Positions 42,140 through 49,961 of a DNA stretch of 64,000 nt are shown here, piece after piece. Source of the DNA: Sphingopyxis macrogoltabida (GTDB lineage: Bacteria > Pseudomonadota > Alphaproteobacteria > Sphingomonadales > Sphingomonadaceae). Position numbers and translations under genes: made by a program. Within the stretch, counting starts at the first letter, position 1. Every line of letters begins with the position of its first letter. The notes under the pieces are model-generated. The model saw only the letters and a program-made list of their open reading frames with translations. It did not search any database and was not told the origin of the DNA. The stretch lies in assembly GCF_001314325.1 (NCBI RefSeq), contig NZ_CP009429.1, positions 5,110,929-5,174,928 on the forward strand, read 5' to 3'.

Positions 42140-44788
42140 TCAGTTGCCGAAGGTGCGTTGCCACCAGCCGCGACGCGGTTCGCCGTCGCTGCCTTCGCCT
42201 TGCTCGTCGCCATTGGCGGCGACCGGCTCGGCTTCGCGCGCCGCGGGCGCTTCCACTGCCGCTTCGGGTGCGGCCTCGGCGGCCACTGCTTTCTTGGCGC
42301 GGCTGGCGCGCTTTTTCGGCGCGGGCTTGGCGGGTTCGGCTTCCGCCTCGGGGGCGGCTTCCGCCGTCACCTCGGCAACCGGGGCGGCGGCTTCGGCTTC
42401 AGCCGCAGCCTTGGCGGCCTCGGTTTCGGCCTTGGTCTTGCGCGGTGCGCGCTTGCGCTTCGGCTTTTCCTCGGGCGCCGGTGCCGCCTCGGCAACCGGC
42501 TCGGCGATTTCGGCTACCGTCTCGGCCGTCTCGGCTTCGGCGGCCGGTTCGGCAGCCTCGGTCTCGTCGCCCTTGGGCTTGCGTCCGCGTCCGCCACGGC
42601 GGCGGCGCGGCTTGGCCTCGGCCTCTTCGGCTTCGGCGGCGACCGGTTCTGCCTCGGTCTCGGCCGGCGCATCGGTGTCGGCCGCGTCGTCCTGCGTCTC
42701 GCCGTCGTCCTCGTCAGCCTGCTCGCCTTGCTCACCGGCTTCGCTGCCCTCGTCGTCGCGGCGGCCGCGACGGCCACGCCGGCGGCGGCGGCGGCGCTTG
42801 CGGCCGTCGCCCTCGTCGCCGTCCTGGCCTTCCGGCCGTTCGCGGCGCGCCGGGCGGGCCTCGGCCTGCTCCTCGTCGGCTTCGTCTTCCTCGTCCTCTT
42901 CGACGAACTCTTCGTCTTCCTCTTCCTCGATCGGGGCGATCGGGGCGAAGCTGCGGCGCGCGACCGGCGGCGGGCCGCCGACCTCGATCGCCATCCGTGC
43001 GCCTTCGGTCTCGCCGTCGGGCAGGATTTCGACATCGACGCCGTAAAGTTCCTCGATCTCGCGCAGTTCGCGGCGCTTTTCGTTGAGGAGGTAGAAGGTC
43101 GCTTCCTGGCTGGCGCGCAGGGTGATCTTGCTGCCCTTGCCGCGCGCGGCCTCTTCCTCGATCAGGCGCAGCGCGCTGAGGCCCGCCGAGCTGGCGGTGC
43201 GGACGAGGCCGGTGCCTTCGCAATGCGGGCAGGGGCGCGTCGAGGCTTCGAGCACGCCGGTGCGCAGGCGCTGGCGGCTCATCTCCATCAGGCCGAAGCC
43301 CGAGATGCGGCCGACCTGGATGCGCGCGCGGTCGTTCTTCAGCGCATCCTTCATCGCGCGCTCGACCTTGCGGACGTTCGAGCCATGATCCATGTCGATG
43401 AAGTCGATCACGACGAGCCCGGCCATGTCGCGGAGGCGAAGCTGGCGGGCGATTTCGTGCGCCGCCTCGAGGTTGGTGCTGAGCGCGGTCTGCTCGATAT
43501 TATGTTCGCGCGTCGACCGGCCCGAGTTGATGTCGATCGACACCAGCGCCTCGGTCGGGTTGATCACCAGATAGCCGCCCGATTTCAACTGGACGACGGG
43601 GTTGAGCATCCCCGCAAGCTGGTCTTCGACGCCGTAGCGCTGATAGAGCGAGACCGGATCGGCATATTGCTTCACGCGCCGCGCATGGCTCGGCATCAGC
43701 AATTTCATGAACTGTTTCGCGGCCTTGTAGCCCTCGTCGCCCTCGACGAGCACTTCCTCGATATCCTTGTGATAGATGTCGCGGATCGCACGCTTGACGA
43801 GGTCGCTGTCCGAATGGATCAGCGCCGGCGCGCTCGAACCCAGCGTATTCTCGCGAATCTCGTCCCACAGGCGCGCGAGATAGTCGAAGTCGCGCTTGAT
43901 CTCGACCTTGGTGCGGCTCATCCCCGCGGTGCGGACGATGCAGCCCATCGTCGGCGGCAGCGCCAGCTCGTCGATCATCGCCTTCAGCTTGCGACGATCG
44001 GCGCCGTTCGAAATCTTGCGACTGATCCCGCCGCCGTGCATCGTGTTCGGCATCAGCACGCAATAACGGCCAGCGAGCGACAGATAGGTGGTGAGCGCGG
44101 CGCCCTTGTTGCCGCGTTCTTCCTTGACGACCTGGACCAGCATCACCTGACGGCGGCGGATAACGTCCTGGATCTTGTAGCGGCGGCGCAGCGACATGCG
44201 GCTTTCGCCGTCCTCATCGTCGTTGCGGCGGCCGCGTCCGCGGCCCCGGCCGCCCTTGCGTCCGTCGCGCCCGCGGCGCTTGCGGTCGCCACGGCCTTCC
44301 TTGCCCTCGGCGCCCTCTTCGCCTTCGCCTTCCTCGCCGTCGCCATTGTCGGCGCCCTCATCCTCGTCGCCGTCGCTATCTTCGCCGATGGTTTCGGGGG
44401 CGGGGGCGTCGCCATTGTCGTCGTCATGATATTCGACGTCGGCGACGTCGCCTTCGAGCTCGTCGAGATCTTCCTCGGCGCGCTGCGCGGCGGCGGCGGC
44501 GTGCTCGGCCTCTTCGCGCAGCAGCGCGTCGCGGTCTTCCTTCGGAATCTGGTAATAATCGGGGTGGATTTCGCTGAACGCGAGGAACCCGTGGCGATTG
44601 CCGCCATATTCGACGAACGCCGCCTGCAGCGACGGTTCGACACGGGTGACCTTGGCCAGATAGATATTGCCCTTGAGCTGCTTGTGCTCGGCGGACTCGA
44701 AATCAAACTCCTCGATGCGGTTTCCCTTGGTGACGGCGACCCGGGTTTCTTCCCGGTGCCGCGCGTCGATCAACATGCGCGTGGTCAT
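42140..44788 (-). CDS. rne: Ribonuclease E/G family endoribonuclease
   Basis: An 882-residue RNase E. The N-terminal S1 domain (~35-220) is split by an acidic and then basic insert of about 110 residues (D/E-rich from ~105, RGRGRGRR near 175), a trait of alphaproteobacterial enzymes. The catalytic DNase-I-like region carries the two metal Asp motifs LVSIDINSGRS near 410 and VVIDFIDMDHGS near 455. The zinc-link is CPHCEGTG near 517. The C-terminal ~280 residues are a disordered Glu/Ala/Arg-rich degradosome scaffold, ending in a short aromatic motif GWWQRTFGN. It processes rRNA and initiates mRNA decay. Confidence 0.96.
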   Translation of the reverse strand: MTTRMLIDARHREETRVAVTKGNRIEEFDFESAEHKQLKGNIYLAKVTRVEPSLQAAFVEYGGNRHGFLAFSEIHPDYYQIPKEDRDALLREEAEHAAAAAQRAEEDLDELEGDVADVEYHDDDNGDAPAPETIGEDSDGDEDEGADNGDGEEGEGEEGAEGKEGRGDRKRRGRDGRKGGRGRGRGRRNDDEDGESRMSLRRRYKIQDVIRRRQVMLVQVVKEERGNKGAALTTYLSLAGRYCVLMPNTMHGGGISRKISNGADRRKLKAMIDELALPPTMGCIVRTAGMSRTKVEIKRDFDYLARLWDEIRENTLGSSAPALIHSDSDLVKRAIRDIYHKDIEEVLVEGDEGYKAAKQFMKLLMPSHARRVKQYADPVSLYQRYGVEDQLAGMLNPVVQLKSGGYLVINPTEALVSIDINSGRSTREHNIEQTALSTNLEAAHEIARQLRLRDMAGLVVIDFIDMDHGSNVRKVERAMKDALKNDRARIQVGRISGFGLMEMSRQRLRTGVLEASTRPCPHCEGTGLVRTASSAGLSALRLIEEEAARGKGSKITLRASQEATFYLLNEKRRELREIEELYGVDVEILPDGETEGARMAIEVGGPPPVARRSFAPIAPIEEEEDEEFVEEDEEDEADEEQAEARPARRERPEGQDGDEGDGRKRRRRRRRGRRGRRDDEGSEAGEQGEQADEDDGETQDDAADTDAPAETEAEPVAAEAEEAEAKPRRRRGGRGRKPKGDETEAAEPAAEAETAETVAEIAEPVAEAAPAPEEKPKRKRAPRKTKAETEAAKAAAEAEAAAPVAEVTAEAAPEAEAEPAKPAPKKRASRAKKAVAAEAAPEAAVEAPAAREAEPVAANGDEQGEGSDGEPRRGWWQRTFGN

Positions 44789-45395
44789 TAGTTACACTCC
44801 AAGCGCGCTTCAGCGCGCCATCAAAAAATCCCGCGAACCTCCCCGAGGGAAGGCCACGGCGGATACGGGTGAAAAGGAAAAAGACGTTATTGCCGAAAGG
44901 AGCCTGCGTCCGGTTCTGGACGCGCATGCGGTCTTCAAATCCGGCGACGGCCGGGGCGAAAGCGCCCGCGTCGGGATATGAAGAGGGCATGGCAAGCCTC
45001 ATGCGGCATCAACCTGGTTAGCGGGATGAGCAGGCAGCGAAGCGAATCTGTCGTTTCACCGACCGGTCACCCGGGTGAACTGGCGGCAGGTTGCCATTCC
45101 CCGTCTGTCCGGCACCAGGGCTGCGGCGTTCCCGCATGGTCGCAGGATCGGCGCCTTTCCCCTCAAAAGGCCGGACGGAACCGGAAAGGGCACCGTGGTG
45201 GCCGTGCTAGCATCGGCATCACCGCGCCGCAACCACCACCACCCGACAAAGATGGGATCGCGGGCGACTGTTGCAATAATGCCCATGCGACAGAACATGC
45301 TGAATTGGCTCTTAACCCTGCCGGTTGACGCCGGTTTGACGCGCCTTGGCTAACGCAGGCTTCATCTTGTTGTGCGGCCGGGGGCCTGACCCGTT
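44789..45395. promoter_or_regulatory. 607-base divergent gap with the RNase E leader
   Basis: No credible gene lies here; short frames on both strands have random composition. It contains the promoters of rne (minus) and of the amidase gene (plus). Next to the rne start, on the minus strand, a perfect GCGCGC-TGAA-GCGCGC hairpin (44803-44818) sits directly before the GGAGTG ribosome-binding site (44795-44800). A TTGACG near 45326 and GGCTAA near 45349 could serve the amidase gene. In E. coli a long rne leader mediates autoregulation; the same is possible here. Confidence 0.5.
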
Positions 45396-46658
45396 ATGTT
45401 TAATAAGCGCTGGACCATAGCTCGCCCGCGGCGGCATAACCGTGTCATGGGCGTCGCGATTGTCCTTCTGACCATGCTGCTGAGCCCCGCGAGCGCGCTT
45501 GCGGGAACGATCGGTGCGGTCGAGATCGGCGATTCGGACGTGACGGTGCGTTTCGACGATCTTGTCGCCGGTGCATCGACCTTCATTCTCGCCGGTCCCG
45601 ACCGCATCGCGCTCGATATCGCGGGCGCCCAGCCGGGCCGCGCCGGCGACGGCGCGGGTCTTGTCCGCGCGGTGCGGCAGGGTCGGCAGGAGGCCGGCAC
45701 GCGCGTCGTGCTCGACCTCGCGCAGCCGGCGGTGGTGTCGGGGGCGCGCTTTGCCGCCGACGGGCGCAGCCTGACCTTTCGCCTCCGCCCGGTGTCGGCG
45801 AGCGAGTTCGAGCGCGCGGCGCGCGGCCCGCGGACCGAGTTGCAACCGCCCGCGCAGTTCCGCGCCAAGCCGCCCGAAAAGCGCTACAGCGTTACCGTCC
45901 CGATCGGCCAGCCGAAGCCGGCGCTGCCGCTGCCCGCGATTCAGGGCCCCGACAACAGCCGTCTGCCGCTCGTCGTCATCGATGCGGGGCACGGCGGGCA
46001 CGATCCAGGCGCGATCAGCCCGCACAGCGGCAAGCGCGAGAAGGACATCACGCTCGCGCTCGCCCGCGCGATCCGCGACGATCTGATCGCCAGCGGGCGC
46101 GTCCGCGTCGCGCTGACGCGGTCCGACGACCGCTATCTGGTGCTCGAAGAACGTTATGGCATTGCGCGGCGGCTGAAGGCCGATCTGTTCATTTCGGTCC
46201 ACGCCGACGCTGCCGAGAATCAGGAAGCGCGCGGCGCGTCGGTCTATACTTTGTCCGAAGTCGCCTCCGACCGCGAAGCGGCGCGGCTCGCGGCGCGCGA
46301 GAACAAGGCCAATATCATCAACGGCGTCGATCTCGGCGCACACAGCAGCGACGTGTCGTCGATCCTCCTCGACCTGACGCAGCGCGAGACGATGAATGTC
46401 GCCTCCGACTTCGCCCGCCTGCTCCAGCGCGAGGCGGCGGACGACGTCAAATTCCGTTCGACCGCGCACCGCTTCGCCTCCTTCGTGGTGCTGAAGGCGC
46501 CCGACACGCCGTCGGTGCTGTTCGAGACGGGGTTCATCTCGAACAAGGACGATTCCGAATTTCTGGCATCGTCGGCGGGCCAGAAAAAGGTCGCGCGCGG
46601 CGTGCGCGACGCGGTGCAGATCCATTTCGCCCGCCAGATCGCGTCGCTGGGGCGCTGA
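45396..46658 (+). CDS. N-acetylmuramoyl-L-alanine amidase (AmiC-like)
   Basis: A 420-residue cell-wall hydrolase. A signal peptide follows a short basic N-terminus (start may instead be the ATG at 45447). An AMIN localisation domain spans ~40-130, then the zinc-dependent Amidase_3 domain: VVIDAGHGGHDPGAISPHSG near 193, a Glu ligand in LEERYGIARRLKADLF, the second His in ISVHADAAE near 265 and the catalytic Glu in VLFETGFISNKDDSEF near 385. It cleaves septal peptidoglycan in the periplasm. In related genomes it is usually followed by mrcA, but here three other genes intervene. Confidence 0.93.
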   Translation: MFNKRWTIARPRRHNRVMGVAIVLLTMLLSPASALAGTIGAVEIGDSDVTVRFDDLVAGASTFILAGPDRIALDIAGAQPGRAGDGAGLVRAVRQGRQEAGTRVVLDLAQPAVVSGARFAADGRSLTFRLRPVSASEFERAARGPRTELQPPAQFRAKPPEKRYSVTVPIGQPKPALPLPAIQGPDNSRLPLVVIDAGHGGHDPGAISPHSGKREKDITLALARAIRDDLIASGRVRVALTRSDDRYLVLEERYGIARRLKADLFISVHADAAENQEARGASVYTLSEVASDREAARLAARENKANIINGVDLGAHSSDVSSILLDLTQRETMNVASDFARLLQREAADDVKFRSTAHRFASFVVLKAPDTPSVLFETGFISNKDDSEFLASSAGQKKVARGVRDAVQIHFARQIASLGR

Positions 46659-46691
46659 CGTCTGGGTGGGGTGGTTTCCTGACCGTCCTCT

Positions 46692-46781
46692 ATTCCCGTT
46701 CGTGTCGAGCGAAGTCGAGACACCCATCAAGGTTGCGCCTGGCCGAGGGGCATCTCGACTTCGCTCGATGCGAGCGGGAAT
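46692..46781. repeat. REP-like inverted repeat (type TCGAGCGAAGTCGAGA), long copy
   Basis: Arms 46692-46725 and 46748-46781 (about 34 bases) are largely complementary. It follows the amidase gene by 34 bases and precedes the three-gene insertion that separates the amidase from mrcA. Confidence 0.85.
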
Positions 46782-46895
46782 GGGGTAGAGCGGAACGTCC
46801 GCTTCCGGCCGAAACCCGACATCAGCGATAAAATATAGTCTTGACTATCTTTGTTCCGCCCGACAGCCTCTCCAAACGGACCGGAGGAGGATCGC

Positions 46896-48149
46896 ATGGG
46901 CTGGAGCAACTGGTCGGGCAGCGTTTCCGCGCCCGCGGCGGTGGTGCGTCCGCAAAGCGACGATGAACTCGCATCGCTGGTCAGCAGTGCGCGCAAGGTG
47001 CGCGCGGTGGGGGCGGGGCACAGTTTCATGCCGCTCTGCGAATCGGACGAGCTGATTGTCAGCCTGGAAGAACTGCCGGGCCAAATCCGCATCGCTGCCG
47101 ACCGGCTGAGCGCCCGCGTTCCCGCCGGCTGGTCGATCAGGCGCCTGACCGCGGCGCTGTGGGAGGAGGGGCTGTCGCTCGCCAATCAGGGCGACGTCAA
47201 TCCGCAGTCGCTCGCCGGCGCGATGGCGACCGGCACCCACGGCACGGGCGCCACGCTCGGGTCGCTATCGACTATGGCGCAGGGCTTCCGTCTCATCGGC
47301 GCCGACGGCGAAGCGCGCTGGTGCGACCGCGCGGCCAATCCCGACCTGTTCGAGGCGCAGCGGCTGTCGCTCGGCCTGTTCGGCATTGCCACCGAAATCG
47401 ACGTTGCGGTGGTGCCTGCCTATCACCTCGCCGAGCGGATCGAAAAGCGCCGCTGGGCCGAGGTGCGCGAAGCCTATGACGAATGGGCGGGGGCCGAGCG
47501 GCACATCGAGTTCTGGTTCTTCCCGCACAGCGACGATGTGATCCTGAAGACGCTCACCCCCTGCGACCCCTGCGAGCCACCGCCGACCACGACCGACATG
47601 GACGAAACGGCTTTCCGGCGCGTCCTCGACATCGCGGCGCGCTTTCCCTTCCTCACCCCGTGGCTCCAGCGCGCGATGATGCGGACGCGCTTCGACGGCC
47701 GTCGCCGCGGTCCTGCGCACAACATCTTCCCGTCTGACCGGAGCTTGCGGTTCGAGGAGATGGAATATGAAATGCCGCGCGGCGCCGGGCTGGCGGTGCT
47801 CGACGAGGTCGTCGGCTGGATTCGCCGCAAACGGCTGCCGGTCACCTTCCCGTTCGAATATCGCACCGTCGCCGCCGACGATATCTGGATGAGCCCGATG
47901 AACGCCGGGCCGGTCGCCGCGATCTCGATGCACCAATATGCGAAAATGCCCTGGCAGCGGCTGTTCGCCGAGGCTGAGGCAATCTTTCGCGGTGCAGGCG
48001 GGCGCCCGCACTGGGCGAAGCGCCACACGCTGAACCGCGCCGATGTCGCGGCGCTCTATCCGATGGCGGGCCGCTTCGGCGCCGTCCGCCGCGCCGCCGA
48101 CCCCTCGGGCAAGTTCCTCAACCCGCATCTCGAAAGCCTGTTCGCATGA
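46896..48149 (+). CDS. D-arabinono-1,4-lactone oxidase-type FAD-linked oxidoreductase
   Basis: A 417-residue enzyme of the VAO/PCMH flavoprotein family. The N-terminal FAD domain includes VRAVGAGHSFMPLCESDELI (~29-48) and AGAMATGTHGTGATLGSLST (~108-127); the C-terminal ALO domain ends in the typical RPHWAKRHTL and SGKFLNPHLESLF. It oxidises sugar lactones or alditols with oxygen. GGAGGAGG gives a strong ribosome-binding site before ATG 46896. Overlaps the next gene (ATGA at 48146-48149). Confidence 0.9.
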   Translation: MGWSNWSGSVSAPAAVVRPQSDDELASLVSSARKVRAVGAGHSFMPLCESDELIVSLEELPGQIRIAADRLSARVPAGWSIRRLTAALWEEGLSLANQGDVNPQSLAGAMATGTHGTGATLGSLSTMAQGFRLIGADGEARWCDRAANPDLFEAQRLSLGLFGIATEIDVAVVPAYHLAERIEKRRWAEVREAYDEWAGAERHIEFWFFPHSDDVILKTLTPCDPCEPPPTTTDMDETAFRRVLDIAARFPFLTPWLQRAMMRTRFDGRRRGPAHNIFPSDRSLRFEEMEYEMPRGAGLAVLDEVVGWIRRKRLPVTFPFEYRTVAADDIWMSPMNAGPVAAISMHQYAKMPWQRLFAEAEAIFRGAGGRPHWAKRHTLNRADVAALYPMAGRFGAVRRAADPSGKFLNPHLESLFA

Positions 48150-49291
48150 CGACCGACCGCGACCTCCACGCCCATCTGATCGGCCGGCAGGGCAGCCGCG
48201 CCGACCTCAATACCCCGGTGCTCGTTCTCGATGTCGAGGCGCTCGACCGTAATATCGCCGCGATGGCGGCGCTCGCGGCGCAGCATGGCGTCGCGCTGCG
48301 CCCGCATGCCAAGACGCACAAGAGCGTCGATATCGCGATGCGCCAGATTGGCGCCGGTGCGGCCGGCGTCTGCTGCGCGAAGATCGGCGAGGCCGAGGTG
48401 CTCGCCGCCGGCGGGGTGACCGGCGTACTGATCACCTCGCCGGTCGCCGCGCCCGCCGCGATTGCCCGGCTGGCCACGCTTGCGGGGCAGACCGAGGGGC
48501 TGATGGCGGTCGTCGACCATCCCGACGTCGCGGCGCGGATCGACGCGGCGCTGGCCACGAACGGCGCGACGCTCGATATGATCATCGACATCGATCCCGG
48601 CATCGCGCGCACTGGCGTTGCGTCGGCGGCGGCGGCGGTGGCGCTGGCGCAGGCGATCGCCGCGCTGCCAAATCTCTGTTATCGCGGCGTGCAATATTAT
48701 TGCGGGTCGCAGCAGCATATCGAGAATTATGCCGAACGCCGCGCGGCGATCGTCGAGCGCACCGCCTATCTGCAGGAGGTGATCGCGGCGCTCGGCGACG
48801 CCGGTTTCGCGCCTGAAATCGTCACCGGCGGCGGTACCGGCACCCACCGTATCGACCTCGATCTCAGCATTCTCACCGAACTCCAGACCGGCTCCTATGT
48901 CTTCATGGACAAGCAATATCTCGATTGCGACCTGACAGGGGATGGCGAGCCGCCGTTCGAGACCGCGCTTGGCGTCGACGCGCGCGTCGTCAGCGCGAAT
49001 CATTCGGGGCTCGTCACGATCGACGCGGGGTTCAAGTCGCTGTCGACCGATGGCGGCGTCGCCGTCGTCCGGCGCGGCGCCCCCGAAAGCGCCTTCTTCG
49101 CCTTCATGGGCGACGAGCATGCGGCGCTGGTGGCGCCCGGCATCGGCACCGCGATGCAGCCCGGCGACCCGGTCAGCCTGACGGTGCCGCACTGCGACCC
49201 GACGGTGAACCTCTACGACGATTACCATGTCGTCGCGGGTGACACGCTGGTCGATATCTGGCCGGTCAGCGCCCGTGGGCGAGCGCGATGA
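48146..49291 (+). CDS. DSD1-family PLP enzyme (D-threonine aldolase/D-serine dehydratase-like)
   Basis: A 381-residue fold-type III PLP enzyme. The Schiff-base Lys is in ALRPHAKTHKSVDIA (~51-65), the alanine-racemase-like barrel continues to GGGTGTHRIDLDL near 231, and the C-terminal metal site is VPHCDPTVNLYDDY near 350 (His and Cys ligands plus Asp). Such enzymes cleave D-threonine-type 3-hydroxy amino acids or dehydrate D-serine using PLP and a divalent metal. Translationally coupled to both neighbours, an oxidase and a TetR gene. Confidence 0.9.
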   Translation: MTTDRDLHAHLIGRQGSRADLNTPVLVLDVEALDRNIAAMAALAAQHGVALRPHAKTHKSVDIAMRQIGAGAAGVCCAKIGEAEVLAAGGVTGVLITSPVAAPAAIARLATLAGQTEGLMAVVDHPDVAARIDAALATNGATLDMIIDIDPGIARTGVASAAAAVALAQAIAALPNLCYRGVQYYCGSQQHIENYAERRAAIVERTAYLQEVIAALGDAGFAPEIVTGGGTGTHRIDLDLSILTELQTGSYVFMDKQYLDCDLTGDGEPPFETALGVDARVVSANHSGLVTIDAGFKSLSTDGGVAVVRRGAPESAFFAFMGDEHAALVAPGIGTAMQPGDPVSLTVPHCDPTVNLYDDYHVVAGDTLVDIWPVSARGRAR

Positions 49292-49905
49292 GCGAGGCGC
49301 CGGCGAAGACGCCGCCGAAGCAGCAGCGCGCACGCCAGACCTATGACCTGTTGCTTGACGTCGCCGGCGAGCTGCTCGCCGAGGTCGGGATCGAACGGAT
49401 ATCGACGAACCTCATCGCGGCGCGCGCCGGGCTGACCCCGCCCGCACTCTATCGCTATTTCGGCGACAAATATGCGGTGCTCGAAACGCTCGGGCGGCGG
49501 CTGATGGAGCGGCAGAACGCGGTGCTCGAAGCGTGGATCGCGCGCCATGCCGGTGGCGGCCTCGATGCGATGGCGGACCATATCGGCGACCTGCTGGCCG
49601 AAAACGCCGCGGTGACCCGCGCCGAACCGGGCGCCGTGTGGATCTTGCGCGCGCTGCACGCGACGCCGCGGCTCGTCCATGTCCGGCTCGAATCGCACCG
49701 CTATGTCACCGCGCGGCTGGCCGAGGCCTGCGCCCGCCACCTGCCGGGCGCCGATCCCGAAACCCTCTGGCGGCGGCTGCGGCTCGCGGTCGAACTCGGC
49801 TTTGCCGCCGACGAAATGCTCTACGAAGAAACGCGCGTCGCGTCCGACGCCGTGCTCGCCGATGTCGCGGCGATGCTGAGAGGGGTGTTGCGCGAGTTAG
49901 GATAG
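49288..49905 (+). CDS. TetR/AcrR-family transcriptional regulator
   Basis: A 205-residue regulator: helix-turn-helix at ~20-62 (LDVAGELLAEVGIERISTNL, then AGLTPPALYRYFGDKYAVLE) and a helical effector domain. It is the last gene of the three-gene overlapping operon with the lactone oxidase and the PLP enzyme (ATGA at 49288-49291), so it probably regulates its own operon. Confidence 0.9.
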   Translation: MSEAPAKTPPKQQRARQTYDLLLDVAGELLAEVGIERISTNLIAARAGLTPPALYRYFGDKYAVLETLGRRLMERQNAVLEAWIARHAGGGLDAMADHIGDLLAENAAVTRAEPGAVWILRALHATPRLVHVRLESHRYVTARLAEACARHLPGADPETLWRRLRLAVELGFAADEMLYEETRVASDAVLADVAAMLRGVLRELG

Positions 49906-49961
49906 CCGATCGCCGCAAGCATGCTTCCCTTTCGGCGAAGCAGGCGATAGAGGCTGGCCAT

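Noticed and set aside
42158..44791. A plus-strand open frame of 877 codons opposite rne
   Set aside because: It is an exact antisense shadow of the RNase E gene in very GC-rich, repetitive DNA. The minus strand has all RNase E motifs, and the plus-strand product is a Leu/Ala/Gly/Arg-rich nonsense sequence.
45056..45298. An 80-codon minus-strand frame in the rne/amidase gap
   Set aside because: No ribosome-binding site, no domain, and codon use unlike the neighbouring genes; treated as non-coding.
46692..46781. Insertion-sequence ends flanking the 46.9-49.9 kb operon
   Set aside because: The inverted repeat is present on one side only, no transposase or target-site duplication is seen, and similar repeats occur elsewhere without inserted genes.
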